A stretch of 64,000 bases of DNA, from positions 837,576 through 901,575 of the forward strand of contig CM049309.1 in the NCBI GenBank assembly GCA_026874595.1, given 5' to 3'. The stretch is from Sipunculus nudus. Lineage: Eukaryota; Annelida; Sipuncula; Golfingiida; Sipunculidae. Of the stretch, positions 25,371 to 37,934 are shown piece by piece. The notes beneath the pieces were generated by a model, which was not told where the DNA came from, did not search any database, and saw only the letters and a program-made list of their open reading frames with translations. The position numbers and the translations under genes are program-made. Numbering within the stretch: the first letter of the stretch is position 1; the number at the start of each line of letters is the position of its first letter.

Positions 25371-25839
25371 CAATGGATCTGGATCCTATGTTCTGAACAA
25401 TTGATGAGTTCAATATAAAATTTACTCCATTAATGCACTCATTATATGTATTCAAAGGATAGTAGCACAAGTTGGAATAGGTGAAAGTCACACCAGGAAC
25501 TCAGATTTTACAGACATTTATTTCGAATCTTTTTATGGAAGATTTATTGATACCAGGAATTATTCTATCTTTCAAGAATCCCTTTTTTGCGAAAGAAGGA
25601 TTATTTATGTGCTGTTAATTTTAAAAAGGTCAAAGTGGAGCCTAAATTGATGAATGGTGAATTTCTTGTTAAAAGAAAAAAACAATTTTCAGATGGGATG
25701 TGGCACATATATAAAGGACCATAGAAAAGCGTAGAATAATCCCTTGGTAGATATAGTACTTTCAAGTTTCAGATGTATATTATCCATGTTATTTTGTAAT
25801 TCTAAATAATGTTTGTAATTAACATTCTGGTGAACCACC

Positions 25840-25845
25840 AATAAA
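25840..25845 (+). terminator. candidate poly(A) signal
   Basis: AATAAA in CCACCAATAAAGTATG, placed where the small 24.4-25.4 kb transcript would end. Confidence 0.35.
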
Positions 25846-25927
25846 GTATGAAGTCCTTAATATTATGTTCAGAGTGATTTATTTGCTTTGAAAATTTCCC
25901 ATTCAGTCTAGGGATAATTATATGTTG

Positions 25928-26335
25928 AGCTCAGCTGACTTAAAGTCATCTGAGCTATAGCCATGTCCATTGTCCGTCGTCCGGGCGTCCGTCCGTTAGT
26001 AGGGTATTTTTTGTAACCGTTGGACATATGAATCCGAAATGCAGCATATGGTAAGATGTCCTCCCAAAAAAAAACCTACCATACCGAAAATTGCGTCGCT
26101 CAACTTCGTTCCTTTTAAATATTTAGGTAAAAATTAAATTTTCCATTTAAAGCCAGTTCTTAACTTTCAAGATCATCAAAACTTCTGATCTGATATTGAT
26201 CATATTTGATATAAATATTTCTCTATATATTTGCCATGTACATACCAGAAATTAGTCAGTATTGTGTAATTTCTTGAAGTTGTGAGCCCTTTCTTAATTA
26301 TAAGGCCTTACATATTTAATAAAAAGTATCTCTAA
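25928..26335 (-). mobile_element. CTCAGCTGA-family copy, 3' half, inverted
   Basis: The hairpin at 25928-25956, then CCGTCCGTC repeats, then sequence complementary to the 16.4-16.95 kb copy (for example the complement of ATCTCGAAGGAACGAAG). No 5' end was found. Confidence 0.7.
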
Positions 26336-27300
26336 CAAAGAAATGGACAGTGATGGGAAGAAGAAGGGAAAAAAATTAAAAAAAATAAATATAATTCAAA
26401 CATTAAAGATATGAAAACCGCCATTTTTCCATATAAATTTTGCAAATGATGACATGAATAGATAGGAACTATATGTTCCCTTTTACAATGAGTAGTGCAA
26501 ATAAAGTATTCTCAGTATCTACAGGATATCCTCATTATTTTCTTGATGGGCCAGTGAAAAACTTTTAAAAAATCAAGATTTTTTTTTTTAAACTTTTATC
26601 AATTTAAACATTTTTGTAAAACTAATCAGTCCATTAAAACATTTTTGTAAAACCAATCAATCTATTTTTCGTACTTAAACTACTTGAAAGTTTATAATAA
26701 CCGGTATAGGACACTTGTTGCAAATTAAACTATTAAGTTTAGTATGTTATATGGTCGGTGGCAATAAAAAGCTAACAACAAGTAAAGGAAAGTTCAGGCA
26801 AATAAAAATAGCCATGTAATATACAATTCGAATTACAAACGCACATGTTAGCAATATCAGGGTTCATCAGAGCCACCCAGTCAGAAATCTAGAAAAATAA
26901 GCAAACAGTCTTTTTCTTTAAAATATCACTTAAAACATCTTTAAGATAGGATCTATCTGTTGTCAATCATCAAAAAAAACCCTCAGAAACACATTTAAAA
27001 AAACACAAAATGTAAAATATGGTGAAACTATACCAGTCGGGAATTTAATCATATATATCAAATTAATTAAAAGTTTAACCCTTAGAAATATAAACAAATG
27101 CAAGGAAAAATAACAAACTAATATAAACAAATATATCAAACGTAGATATATAATGATGAACATCATTTTAGAATTTTTTTTTTTGCATCAAACGATTCGG
27201 TGCCCTTAGAATAGCGGTATAACGTGGCATTGGCCATAAATAACACAGGTGCCTATCGCAATTTTTAGCATTTTCATTGTGTGTATATTTTATTAAAGAG
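26336..27300. other. gene-free AT-rich stretch
   Basis: Homopolymer-rich DNA with one short direct repeat (CATTTTTGTAAAAC at about 26608 and 26638). No supported gene. Confidence 0.5.
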
Positions 27301-27339
27301 TTTATTTGCATAAGACGACCTACCGGGCTTCCATGCGAT

Positions 27340-27740
27340 TAGCTGCGATCGCCCAGCAGCCCTAGAAAGAGAGCCAATCAGAGATTCATAGTACACTACG
27401 CGCATGCGAGTGTAGTTTCATTCATGTGGTTTCATAACGGGAAATAGTCCGTGCATGTGCAACAATTCCAGTGCTCACAAATGCGATGCTGCAAGCGATC
27501 AAATATCCAAATTAGCTTATTTCATTCTGAATTTTCAAAATCAAAACCTCATAGTCACATGTTCGCAGCCATTTTAACAGAGAGATTTAAATCTAGGTCG
27601 GCTTTTTCCGCCTTCGGCCTTAGGATTGCCTGCAGAGGATTTATCCACGCGATGTCAAGAATGTCGCTATAGTCCGTGACCCTCCGTGGAGGTTTATTCC
27701 GAAACTGATCTCGGCAGGACCATATAAAAGCCGGACATTT
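27340..27740. promoter_or_regulatory. CpG-rich candidate promoter region
   Basis: Contains a CCAAT box (AGCCAATCA, 27372-27380), an NRF1-like GCGCATGCG (27400-27408), several further CpGs, and a TATAAAAG at about 27724. A minus-strand open frame at 27641-27904 (with FENIQNNISEVCNILHEV) lies over its right edge; I do not recognise it and could not join it to other exons. Confidence 0.3.
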
Positions 27741-27959
27741 TCGGACACCTCGTGGAGAATATTACAAACCTCGCTGATATTATTTTGAATATTTTCAAAA
27801 GTAAGCGGTCCATCATTACAAGTAGAATAACTGGCTATTATCAAAAAATTTAATTTGCATAATACGTAATAAATATGGGGGGGGAGCTGCGTTAAAATAT
27901 ACACGATCGGAAATAGCCCTATACCTCCCGTGCTCTAGATCGGACACTGTTTTGTACGC

Positions 27960-29090
27960 CAATCCAGAAGCAAACCGCGCTCAATCAAGCTTAACTAACA
28001 TGATCGTTCCAACTTGGTTAACGTTGTTCTGCCACGCAGCCGTACGAAGGGTTTGCAAGAAAGACTTAAGTGTGTAATGGCAAAATTAAGCTAGTTATTG
28101 AAATATTTTTAGAGGCTCTTATTGTATCAATTGCATTGTCATGCAGCCCACTTTGGTCACTGGAGGGCATTCAATGCATCTCTCTCTGCTTACCTGATTC
28201 GTAATGGGTCACTTGGGACATCCCCTGCTGTAACAAGTGTACATTAATTTTCATATCACCCCCCCCCCCTCCGGCACCAAATGTAATGTGAAACCTATCG
28301 TTTGAATTCTTCCTTAATTGACACAGAAATTACATTGAAATGTAAAGCTCACTTGGTTTTCTGGACATAATGAAATACTCTAAATAAATTAATTCCCTTT
28401 TCAATAATTTTGACAAATTAAAATAAAATTAACCCAACCTGACACGTAATATGATAATATATGAGCCAAATTATGGATTAATGAAGGTGCAATTTAAAAT
28501 TGTAAATTCTGAATCAAGTTAAATTTTCAGATATTTATTGTTTTGCAAATTTATAAAATATATATATTATTAGTGGTAAAAAAATAATACATGTGAATGT
28601 ATAATGTGTTGTTTTTGGACAAAATTTGGGATAAATGAAGATGCTATTAAGAATTGTAAATCAACTTATATATTCAGATATATATATATATATGATATAT
28701 TGCAAATGTATAATATTTATAAACTTGAAAAAAAGATTGATGTGATGAAAAGAATGAGGATCTTATGCAAATATTTTTTCATTATTTTCCTGCCTAAACA
28801 TAAGATAAAATAAAGTGATTGGCTTTGTTTTTCCAACTGTCTGTCTTTTTTAAATTTGTTACAATTATGAATAAACATTTCCTCCCGTAAGTACTGTTGC
28901 CTGTTGCCCTTCCTCTTGCCATTGAGCACCTGCACCTGTGGACTGGCCCATTAGTTTAATAGCAAATATATAAGGATTTATTAAATGAGAAAAAAAATCA
29001 GTGTAATAAAAAAATGATATAATTGAAACATATTATGTTCTTGTCTCAGCAGTATGTGACATAAAGGGACCAGTGCCATCTGTCCATCTT
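27960..29090. other. gene-free AT-rich stretch
   Basis: Low-complexity AT-rich DNA with a C-run at 28260 and a short (TA)n at 28.68 kb. No supported gene. Confidence 0.5.
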
Positions 29091-29134
29091 CTTTGTTTAA
29101 TCAACTCTTTTCCTATAAGCATTGTTTAATAACC

Positions 29135-29208
29135 CCCCCCCCCTCTCTCTCTCTCTTTCTCTCTCTCTGTCCCTCTCTTTCTCTCTCTCTCTCTCCTCCT
29201 CCCTCTAT
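29135..29208. repeat. (CT)n microsatellite
   Basis: C-run followed by CTCTCT-rich sequence with interruptions. Confidence 0.9.
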
Positions 29209-29349
29209 CCAAACTTATCTTAAGCACATAATTTTTTTTCATGATTGCATTATTAACGATAAGAGGCCAAAATATTAATGTTTTACACAGTGAGTACAAT
29301 ATACATGTATACTTATCAGATTTTTATTTGAAAATAAAATTTTCAATTT

Positions 29350-30450
29350 TTAGCCAACCTGCGAGCTTATGTGATGATGCGCCGTCGTGCGTAAGTGCGT
29401 CTTGTCTCGTGCGTCGTCTGTACGTTAACCATAGCTATCTCAAAAAATGGCAGGAGCTAGCATCATTTTTTTTTCAAATAATCAGTCACCTGAAAAACTC
29501 TATCGGATTTTGTTTAATTTTTTTTCTAACTGTATTTTCTTAGATTTATAGGGAAAACGCTAAAAAAGATTTAAAAATCTTCTTCTCCGAAACTGTCCAA
29601 GCAAATTGTCCAATATTTAATAGAAATTATCCCTGGAACAATCTCTCTCAAGTTTGTTCGAATGGTTCCAGTTCGGAGATTTTTGGCCGAGTTACAGGAG
29701 GTTAAACTTAGTCATTTGTCCAAAAACGCACACTAAAATGAAAATGATCTCAGTAACTTCTGGAGCTAGCATCACCAAATTTTATGCCAATGTTTTATCA
29801 CATGTCATATCTTAAATTGAGGTATTGGTGGCTCCACTAACATTGACCTTTTTTACAAGCAAAAATGTAATTTTAGACTCTTCTAGCCTATACAGTTTAT
29901 GATGAAACTGTTTAGCTGATTGGTTTAAACTTTACAAGAATTATTCAATGGTAGGTTTCTGTCAGTTTTATAAGAATAGATTGGGTAAATGAAGCTTTTG
30001 CCAGTGTAGCCAATTGGAAAAGGCTTTCAGTGTTTGAAAACAGATTTGACATGCCAAGTTTCAACATGCCAAGTCAGGAGGTCACTCAGTTCAACCAGGT
30101 TAGGTCCAGACATCACCATCTACACCTCTAGACACATCGTCTAGACGTCAAGACACATCGTCTAGACGCAGAATGCCCAGATTAGAACTAGTGGAACTAT
30201 ATCTTTCAACTCTTTGAAAAAAAACTTGGTTTGCATTTTATAGCAAATCTGTGAGCTTATGCGATGGTGTGCCGTCGTCCGTCGTGCGTCATAGCTATCT
30301 CAAATAGGGCAGGAGCTAGCATCACCATTTTTTTTTTTTTTTTTGCAAAAAAATTAGTCATCTAAAAAATTCTATCGGGATTTGCTTATTTCTTGGCTAA
30401 ACATTTAAAAATGTTCTTTTCCGAAACCATGCTGCCAAATTGCGCGTTCA
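29350..30450 (-). mobile_element. two inverted copies of GTTCAC-family dispersed element modules
   Basis: 29352-29600 and 30240-30430 both start near GAGCTTATG(T/C)GATG(A/G)TG(C/T)GCCGTCGT, continue through CATAGCTATCTCAAA and GGCAGGAGCTAGCATCA, and match the complement of the 3' end of the 3527-5037 element. The interval between them (29.6-30.2 kb) carries related A/T-rich sequence and a short ACATCGTCTAGACG duplication near 30.13-30.17 kb. Confidence 0.6.
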
Positions 30451-30958
30451 TCCGTCCGAATAATCATCCCTGGCAAAAAAAAAGGAAAAGAAAACAAATC
30501 CGAAATTTCCTGACTGATACATCCTAGTTTTATAATGTCTTAGGCCGAAAAATGCAGGTCTGAAACGTCCATTTTGCTGAAATCATAATGACGAAGGTAG
30601 ATATGCAGGACATAAGAGGAACAATATTAAATTTAAAAAGTAAACCTCCATTCATACTCCCAAAACTTTGTACAGGTTCGCATTAGGCCTGTATGCCTTG
30701 TTTTAAGAGCATTTTATTGCAGCTAATAAATAAAATGTGTATCACATTATTCCTTGTTTTATAAGTGACAGGTTCCATGATTATGCACATATCACTGTCA
30801 CATAGCTGAAGTAAGGATACTTCTAGAATTATTTGATCATGAGAGACACCTCCACCTTTGATATAGTCCATAAAAGTACACATTATTAGTATGACAAATA
30901 TATAGTTAATATGTAATTATCACCAGTGAGCAGGGCTATTTCCTCTGAGCTTTTCAAA

Positions 30959-30989
<31 letters not shown>
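30959..30989. repeat. (TG)n(TA)n microsatellite
   Basis: TGTGTGTG followed by TATATA. Confidence 0.9.
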
Positions 30990-30999
30990 GTTGTAGGAA

Positions 31000-31402
31000 A
31001 TGGTTTTAAAATCATAATCGATGAATAAAAAATAAAAACGGCTGATGATCGATAATTTAATCGATTATTTTATGTACTTTCTATATTACCGTTTAAATTT
31101 CTGTATACTAGTACCATAAATATTGACCCTAGTAAATAGTCTGACTTGTACATCACTATTCATAATGAAACAATCCATTCACCCGTAGCCAAGTCGAACT
31201 TGCCGACGGACGATTGTTGGCTGCCGCAAGGTTCTGTTGTGATGCTGTTCGCTATACATTGTTATTTTGTGTTCGCATATCTCTGACAGGATTCTTTGCA
31301 TATGCATGCATAATCATATTACCCGATTATGCAAAATGCAATCGATTAATTAATTTTGGAAAAAAAGACCAGTCATCAATCGATTAATCGGAACACCACT
31401 GT
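31000..31402 (-). mobile_element. hAT-like MITE, ATCGAT-rich
   Basis: On the minus strand it begins CAGTGGTGTTCCGATTAATC and ends near AATCGATTATGATTTTAAAA, with several ATCGAT words. Internally it shares TTGCATTTTGCATAATCG and ATCCTGTCAGAGATAT with a second copy at 61889-62308 on the opposite strand. The CAGTGGTGT end suggests hAT; there is no transposase, so it is non-autonomous. Confidence 0.55.
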
Positions 31403-31409
31403 ATTACAC

Positions 31410-31690
31410 AGTGAAAACAGAAAAGTGGTAAAACGGTAAGCGTTCCCTGCTGGCACCTGGTGACCCGGGTTCAATCCCGAGTGGCTATGAGAGCGAGTTG
31501 TAGTGGCCTGTCCAGTTCCCCCTGTTTCCTCCCCCTTAACAGATTACCGCACGCCACCATCCTTGCCATGGAGAATGCCTTGTGTTAGTTTTTGTGACCA
31601 GTTGTACCATTCATGTAAGATAAAGTGGCAAGTTTGTACATATTATTCTGGAACGAATAAATCATGCTCATGCTTTCAAGAACAAAGAAA
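31410..31690 (+). mobile_element. tRNA-derived SINE
   Basis: Perfect pol III A-box (TGGTAAAACGG, 31426-31436) and B-box (GGTTCAATCCC, 31468-31478), then a ~200-bp body with AGTTTGTACATATTATTCTG and GAACGAATAAA. It is not a functional tRNA, since no acceptor stem was found. It abuts the MITE on its left. Confidence 0.65.
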
Positions 31691-31804
31691 AATTGTCCAA
31701 AACACATATTGTATTATCTAGGGCTGGTAAAAATTCACTTATATATGATTTTTAAAAAATCAATTTAAATAATCCTGTATTGATTTAATCCAACTTTATT
31801 TATA

Positions 31805-32768
31805 TCAACTCCGTTTGCATGCAGTGATAAACACTCCAAGGACCCTTGTGTCTGCTCCTGTTTAGCCCATTGGTAGCAATTCTTGGGCCCGATATACAGA
31901 CCCCGCCTGTTACCCTCCATGGGCCCACATGTGTACACATGTTAGCCCAACGTCCTAGCCAACATTGGACCCGGGAGCAAAAAGTCACGGGTGCCCACGG
32001 GGTTAGCCCATATGGGGCCCATGGACATGTACCACAAGGGTCCCTTGTTTGCATGTAGTGACAAACCATCCAAGGACCCATGTGTTTTCCCCTGTTTAGC
32101 CCATTGGTAGCCATTCGTGGGCCCCAGATACAGACCCCGCCTGGTACCCTCCATGGGCCCACATGTGTACCCATGTTGGCCCCACGTCCTAGCCAACATT
32201 GGACCCGGGAGCAAAAAGTCACGGGTGCCCACGGGGTTAGCCCATATGGGGCCCATTGACATGTACCACAAGGGTCCCTTGTTTGCATGTAGTGACAAAC
32301 CCTCCAAGGACCCATGTGTCTGCCCCTGTTTAGCCCATTGATAGCCATTCGTGGGCCCCATATACAGACCCCGCCTGGTACCCTCCATGGGCCCACATGT
32401 ATACCCATGTTGGCCCCACGTCCTAGCCAACATTGGACCCGGGAGCAAAAAGTCACGGGTGCCCACGGGGTAAGCCAATATGGGGCCCATGGACATGTAC
32501 CTCAAGGGTCCCTTGTTTGCATGTAGTGACAAACCCTCCAAGGACCCTTGTGTCTGCCTCTGTTTAGCCCATTGGTAGCCATTCGTGGGCCCCATATACA
32601 GGCCCCACCTGGTACCCTCCATGGGCCCACATGTATACCCATGTTGGCCCCACGTCCTAGCCAACATTGGACCCGGGAGCAAAAAGTCACGGGCGCCCAC
32701 TGGGTTAGCCCATATGGGACCCATGGGTTTGTACATAATGGTCCCACATGGGTCCCTTGTTTGCATGC
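31805..32768 (-). repeat. 234-bp tandem repeat, four copies
   Basis: TTTGCATG(C/T)AGTGA recurs at about 31812, 32047, 32281 and 32515. Units are GC-rich and highly similar, with CCTCCATGGGCCCACATGT, CATTGGACCCGGGAGCAAAA and CACAAGGGTCCC. Because 234 is 78 codons, frames stay open on both strands (up to 274 residues), but none has a gene-like context. Confidence 0.92.
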
Positions 32769-32829
32769 TATCTGGGCCGTTTAAATTAGCTGAATCAAGC
32801 TTGGGTTATTGGGTTCGTTAAGGTTCAGG

Positions 32830-33800
32830 TGGCTATTGTGTTTATTTGATGGGGATTTGTAGGATTACTTTAGATTACACAGCAGGTGCTTGGCCCTGTG
32901 TTTACATGTGGAGGTCAGTTCGCTTCTATCATTTAATGTGCTCTGTTCCGGTTTGCATATATGATGAAATATTTCTCCGTGTTACATAAATTACATTTCT
33001 TTGTAGTGGTTGAATATGACTTGCGTTTCGCGAGTATTTTCCAACTGATGGCATAGGCCCTATGGTGTTTTTCCGTCTTTCAGGGTCCATACACACTGGC
33101 TTAACGTGGTGCTGTTTCTGTACATTTCGTTTTCAAAGCTGCTATATAATACTTGTAAAAGGAATTCACTCCGCCTTTGTCCTCAATTTTCTCTGAAACC
33201 GCGTTGCGTATGACACTGTGTCATACTTTTTCTAAAGGTTAACTATTTATTGTTCCCGCAGTGACATGGTCGATATATGAGAATAAATAATTCTTAATGT
33301 AAACATCCTTTTGAATGATTTTTGCATATTTTCCACCTGAGTGAAAAGTCTTTTTCAGGCCCCTCATATGATGCTTTATCAAGATATATATAATAATATG
33401 ATAATAAAGTATTTTAATGCAATTTTAGACCTATGGCCGTGAATATTTCAGCCTTTTCTAAAAGCATAGGAAAGGCTGCTTACAGCAGATTTCCGAGTTT
33501 GATTGATGACAAGGTGATTTATTATTTCAGTCCTTAAAATCTAGTTTAGGTTTTTTTGTTTTCTAGATTAAAATCTACATTTAATCACTTCTGTTGGTTA
33601 TTCACATAAAGGGCCATAATATCTTGACAGAAATAATGGCTTTTCTCACTGGTAGCAGCACTTAATCTTGGATTGTCTGAAGTGGTATTTATCCATTAAT
33701 AGCAACACATGATGCCCTTCTCGGATTGGTTAATAACCTAAAAATATAAATAATAACGTTTAAATAAACTGAAGCCAATGAACTGTTTCATATGAAAAAA
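32830..33800. other. gene-free stretch
   Basis: No repeat family or exon recognised. Confidence 0.4.
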
Positions 33801-33802
33801 AC

Positions 33803-34719
33803 AATAAACTTCATCATATGAAAAAATATCAACGCAACCGTAAAAAAAATAAGACAATATCAATTACTATGCACCCTTGAAATTATTTATCTCAAAATAA
33901 AAACAAATCTAGCGAGACTAACATCATATGGTATTCCCCAGGGATTCCCTCACTCATGGAATGGCTGCATACCATGCAAGCATTTAGCTGCTGTACGTTG
34001 GCAGCCTTCCCAGTCCTTTCAGAAGATAGGGACGTATTCACGCCCAGAGGTCTGAAATCGCATCAGAATACTTTATGATAATATTATATATCTTGACAAA
34101 TCACATATTCTATAATGTACATTGCGTTTATGGTTTGGACAAAAGTGCCAGCCACAAGAGCTTCAAATATGCAATAAAATACTTGCAGCCTAGAAGTCCC
34201 TTAATATATATACATTTCACTCTTTGAATCTGACTACATTATCAAATGCTTCCTCTGATCTATTGACAATACAGGTGTGGGAAGCTTGGAAGTGGCAAGC
34301 AGGGGTTGGTTGCCACATTCCCATCCCCTAAATAAGGCTAAAATGTATTTTACTTTTATAATGTAAATAATTATAAATACATCAGGCAAAAAAAATTATG
34401 GTTCTCAGGCACCGCCCGCATCAATAAACTTCATCATATGAAAAAATATCAACGCAACCGTAAAAAATAAGACAATTTCAATTACTATGCACCCTTAAAA
34501 TTATTTATCTCAAAATAAAAATAAATCTAGCGAGACTAACATCATATGGTATTCCCCAGGGATTCCCTCACTCATGGAATGGCTGCATACCAAGCATTTA
34601 GCTGCTGTACGTTGGCAGCCTTCCCAATCCTTTCAGAAAATAGGGACGTATTCACGCCCAGAGGTCTAAAATCGCATCAGAATACTTTATGATAATATTA
34701 TATATCTTGACAAATCATA
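33803..34719 (+). repeat. recent direct duplication of a ~300-bp segment
   Basis: 33803-34107 and 34422-34719 are nearly identical (AATAAACTTCATCATATG, CTAGCGAGACTAACATCATA, GGTATTCCCCAGGGATTCCC, GCTGCTGTACGTTGGCAGCC). The start points are about 620 bp apart. The ~315-bp spacer is unique. Confidence 0.9.
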
Positions 34720-36067
34720 TATAATGTTTATAGGGATTAAAGTAGGGAACTGCAGCATTTGATACATAATAGGAGACTAGATGAGGTCTCCGGCATTCAT
34801 TGCACACCACCGTGCTGGGCTCACTGGATGTAAAAAACATAATGTTTGTAATAATGTTGAAATAGTAAACTCTTTAATGGTTTTAGTTATTCCGTCGATG
34901 AGTCCTTATCCTTAAGAGACAGGATCAGTCAATAATCTCCAGTTCTAAATAATACAGGAATAATCATTAGGGAGCAACTGATTAGTTACTTACATTTCAC
35001 CTTTTATCAAACCTTGGTCTAAATGTTAGCAGCCCAAGCTATGGTTTTATAAATAGTCGTATTTGAAAGTTGAATTATCTTTATTAATATTTACTTTTAT
35101 TGGTCATTGTACATATATACTGATTCAAGAACAAAGTCTCTTTTGCAAACGTTGCATAATTCAATAAAAAAAATTTGAAGCACTTTTCATGCAGCACATT
35201 TAAATACACTATAGTATATATATTCAGGCGTCTAAAGTAAATATTAATTGTATCATTAAAAGGTCCTTTGAAGATAGTTTCTTCCTTGTCAAGTATTTTC
35301 CATTGTACTGGGCTTTAGTAACGTACACTATACTAGTAACGTTCTCATATTTACACTTACCGATTCGAAAGTATAATTTGAAAATATGTTGAAACAATTG
35401 TGATAATTTGGGTATTGCAAAATCGTTGTTATATACTCCAGTTCAGTATTAGCCCGCCCGCTGGCCTACTAATATGGAAGTCACGAATGCGCAAAACCAA
35501 ACATCATGTTAAGTAATAAGATGATGATGAAGACCAGAGAGATTCAGACTAATCGTCACCTGCTATGACAAAAGTTACAGTTTCCACAGTAACCTGTCCA
35601 CCTGTCCAAAATACCCCGCATCTTATTTTAAACGGATTAGGTAAAACTAGGTCAAAACTGATTATATGTGGTTGAAATAGGTCTTTTTTTTATCAGCATG
35701 TACAACTTTTACGGAAAAATTTGAAAGTATGAGCGACCATTTTAAGTTAAAACGACAACATAATAAAAATTAGATTCATATTGGACTTGACATTTTTATT
35801 TCCTAAGATTGTGTTTCAATCAATTGTTTGTTTTTTCTCAATTGTTATTAACCCTAGGTATCCCAGCTTTAGACATGCTGTCACTAGAACCTTCTCTTTT
35901 CTATTTATACAAAGTAAATATTTTATTAAAGTATTCTCCAGCAAATCCACCGATAAACACAAGAAAACTGTCTACATTAAAAAATACCTCGCAGCCCATT
36001 TTAATTCATTAAGGTAACATTAGACCCAATCAGTGATAATATACATTATAAATAGGTCCAGTATATG

Positions 36068-36124
<57 letters not shown>

Positions 36125-37930
36125 TATCAGCATGTCATATTTCACGGTAAAAGCTGAAAGTTTGAGCGAACATTTAAATGTTAAATAGGAAATAAAAATC
36201 GAGATTTGTTTATTGGAACGGACATTTAAATTTTCCAGAAATGTGTTTTAAATTATATATATACATGGTTGTTAAGACCTCTCCAGAAATATCTTCATTA
36301 AATAAATTGTTTGATTAGAAGCCAAGATATTTATATTTTAGTTACCCTTTTCCCTTTATCATTTTCCTGCTCGAACGGTCAAGCGGCGGCTGCAAAACGA
36401 TCATTACCTCAAAACTGATACCACAATTTGACAGCACTACCCTCCTTATAGTGCTGTGGAGGTATCAAGCTACCACAATATCAAGTCAGACCTTGACTCT
36501 GTGGTGAGTTGAATGATTTCGTTTATTTGAGCCCATACAGGTATTAGTTTCCCCGACTACTGTATAGTCGCTTTGGAGAAGACGTGTCTTTATCATTTTC
36601 GAGCATTTTCTTGTGCCTTGTTGGAAATTGATAAGTAACTGAATGCATAATTTGCCAACCACTTTCTGAGTGGTGGAGTTCGAGACGAGTTTCAATGTAA
36701 GTTAACCCTCTTATTACAAAATGAGAATGTAAGCAGAAAATGTTAGATGGTGTAACACAAAGCATGAGTGCAAGGCTCCAAATAAATCCGTTGAAATCGG
36801 AAATCATTAATATTTTAAGACCCCAAACTTTGCAAGGATCCTAATCACACCTCTGCTTTGTACATGCACGTAAATAGGAAATGTTTGTCTATCACAGAAC
36901 ACCCTTATAGAACAAAGCCCTAATACAAATAAAAGGCAATCGCCCTCGATCGGGACAAAGAAACTATTCTTTTTCACAATAGCCTGTATAGAAATCTCTG
37001 AATTAAAAATATAAAATAGTGATCCACAATCACTCTTAAATCACCCAGTACATTATAATTTGATGGAAAGGTCCTTTGATGTGATCCTAGCAATCTCCAA
37101 AATTTCATTGAAATATGTTTAGAACTTTTTCCATGACGATGCAAACAGACAAGCCGACCAAGTAACAAACGATCGATTCCTGAGGTGGCATAAAAAGAAT
37201 TTATATCGTAGCTTGTAAGTCCACCAACAGAAGGGGCAAGCTGGTTACTGATACATCAGCGTGGGTACGTGTACATATACTCAGTTTATTCTCTGGCTTA
37301 TTTCAACATGTTTTAAGTACTTTGCTGACAAGCACTTGACAAAGGATATTCTCCAGGTTTGCGACATTACTGGTATCAATGGAAACCATTGCAAACCCCG
37401 GGGTAGGATATCGATAATTTTAACGGTGTTTCTTGCTTGAATTCCTATCCTCATAAGATATGCCGTCATCCGCTCAAAACTCCTTGAAATAACGTTCACG
37501 TTGTTAAAGATACATAATCCTCTACAAATATTATGTGTATAAATTTAACACTTTATGTTCATTTTTGCTGAATTATAAACTTTCTCAAGAAACCACTACG
37601 ACACGCAGACCTAGTATTTCCAATTCACCTGTTATACATGTTCTTATGGATCTCTGTATTTATAAACAATGTATACATGTGTTTGTTTACCAAAACAAGA
37701 CCATGAAAAGAGGTTTATCCTTGAGCATGCGCGATAACTCCCAGACAAGGAGAAAAAATGAAAAAAAAGAAACACAGAGGAAACACTGATTTCAATCTTG
37801 GATATATTTTGATTTGTGAAGTTGCGCTGTGAGACCACCAGCTGGAATGCCAGCTGTTTATGTTTATCGCCAACGATCTAGTAACCAAACAATTTTATAA
37901 CTAACTAGAATACGGGTAGTCGACAAGCGA
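34720..37930. other. gene-free stretch with (TA)n tract
   Basis: AT-rich. It includes a (TA)n microsatellite at 36072-36122, flanked by partly similar sequences with a 'TCAGCATGT(A/C)' and 'GAAAGT(A/T)TGAGCGA' pair at about 35.69 and 36.13 kb (a diverged duplication). Minus-strand open frames at 36.5-37.5 kb are not recognised. Confidence 0.45.
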
Positions 37931-37934
37931 CTAC

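Noticed and set aside
31410-31500. A functional tRNA gene
   Set aside because: A- and B-boxes are present but no cloverleaf or acceptor stem was found; it fits a SINE head.
31800-32821. Open frames of up to 274 residues rich in MGP and HVGPWRV
   Set aside because: They follow from a 234-bp tandem unit (divisible by three), overlap on both strands, and lack gene context.
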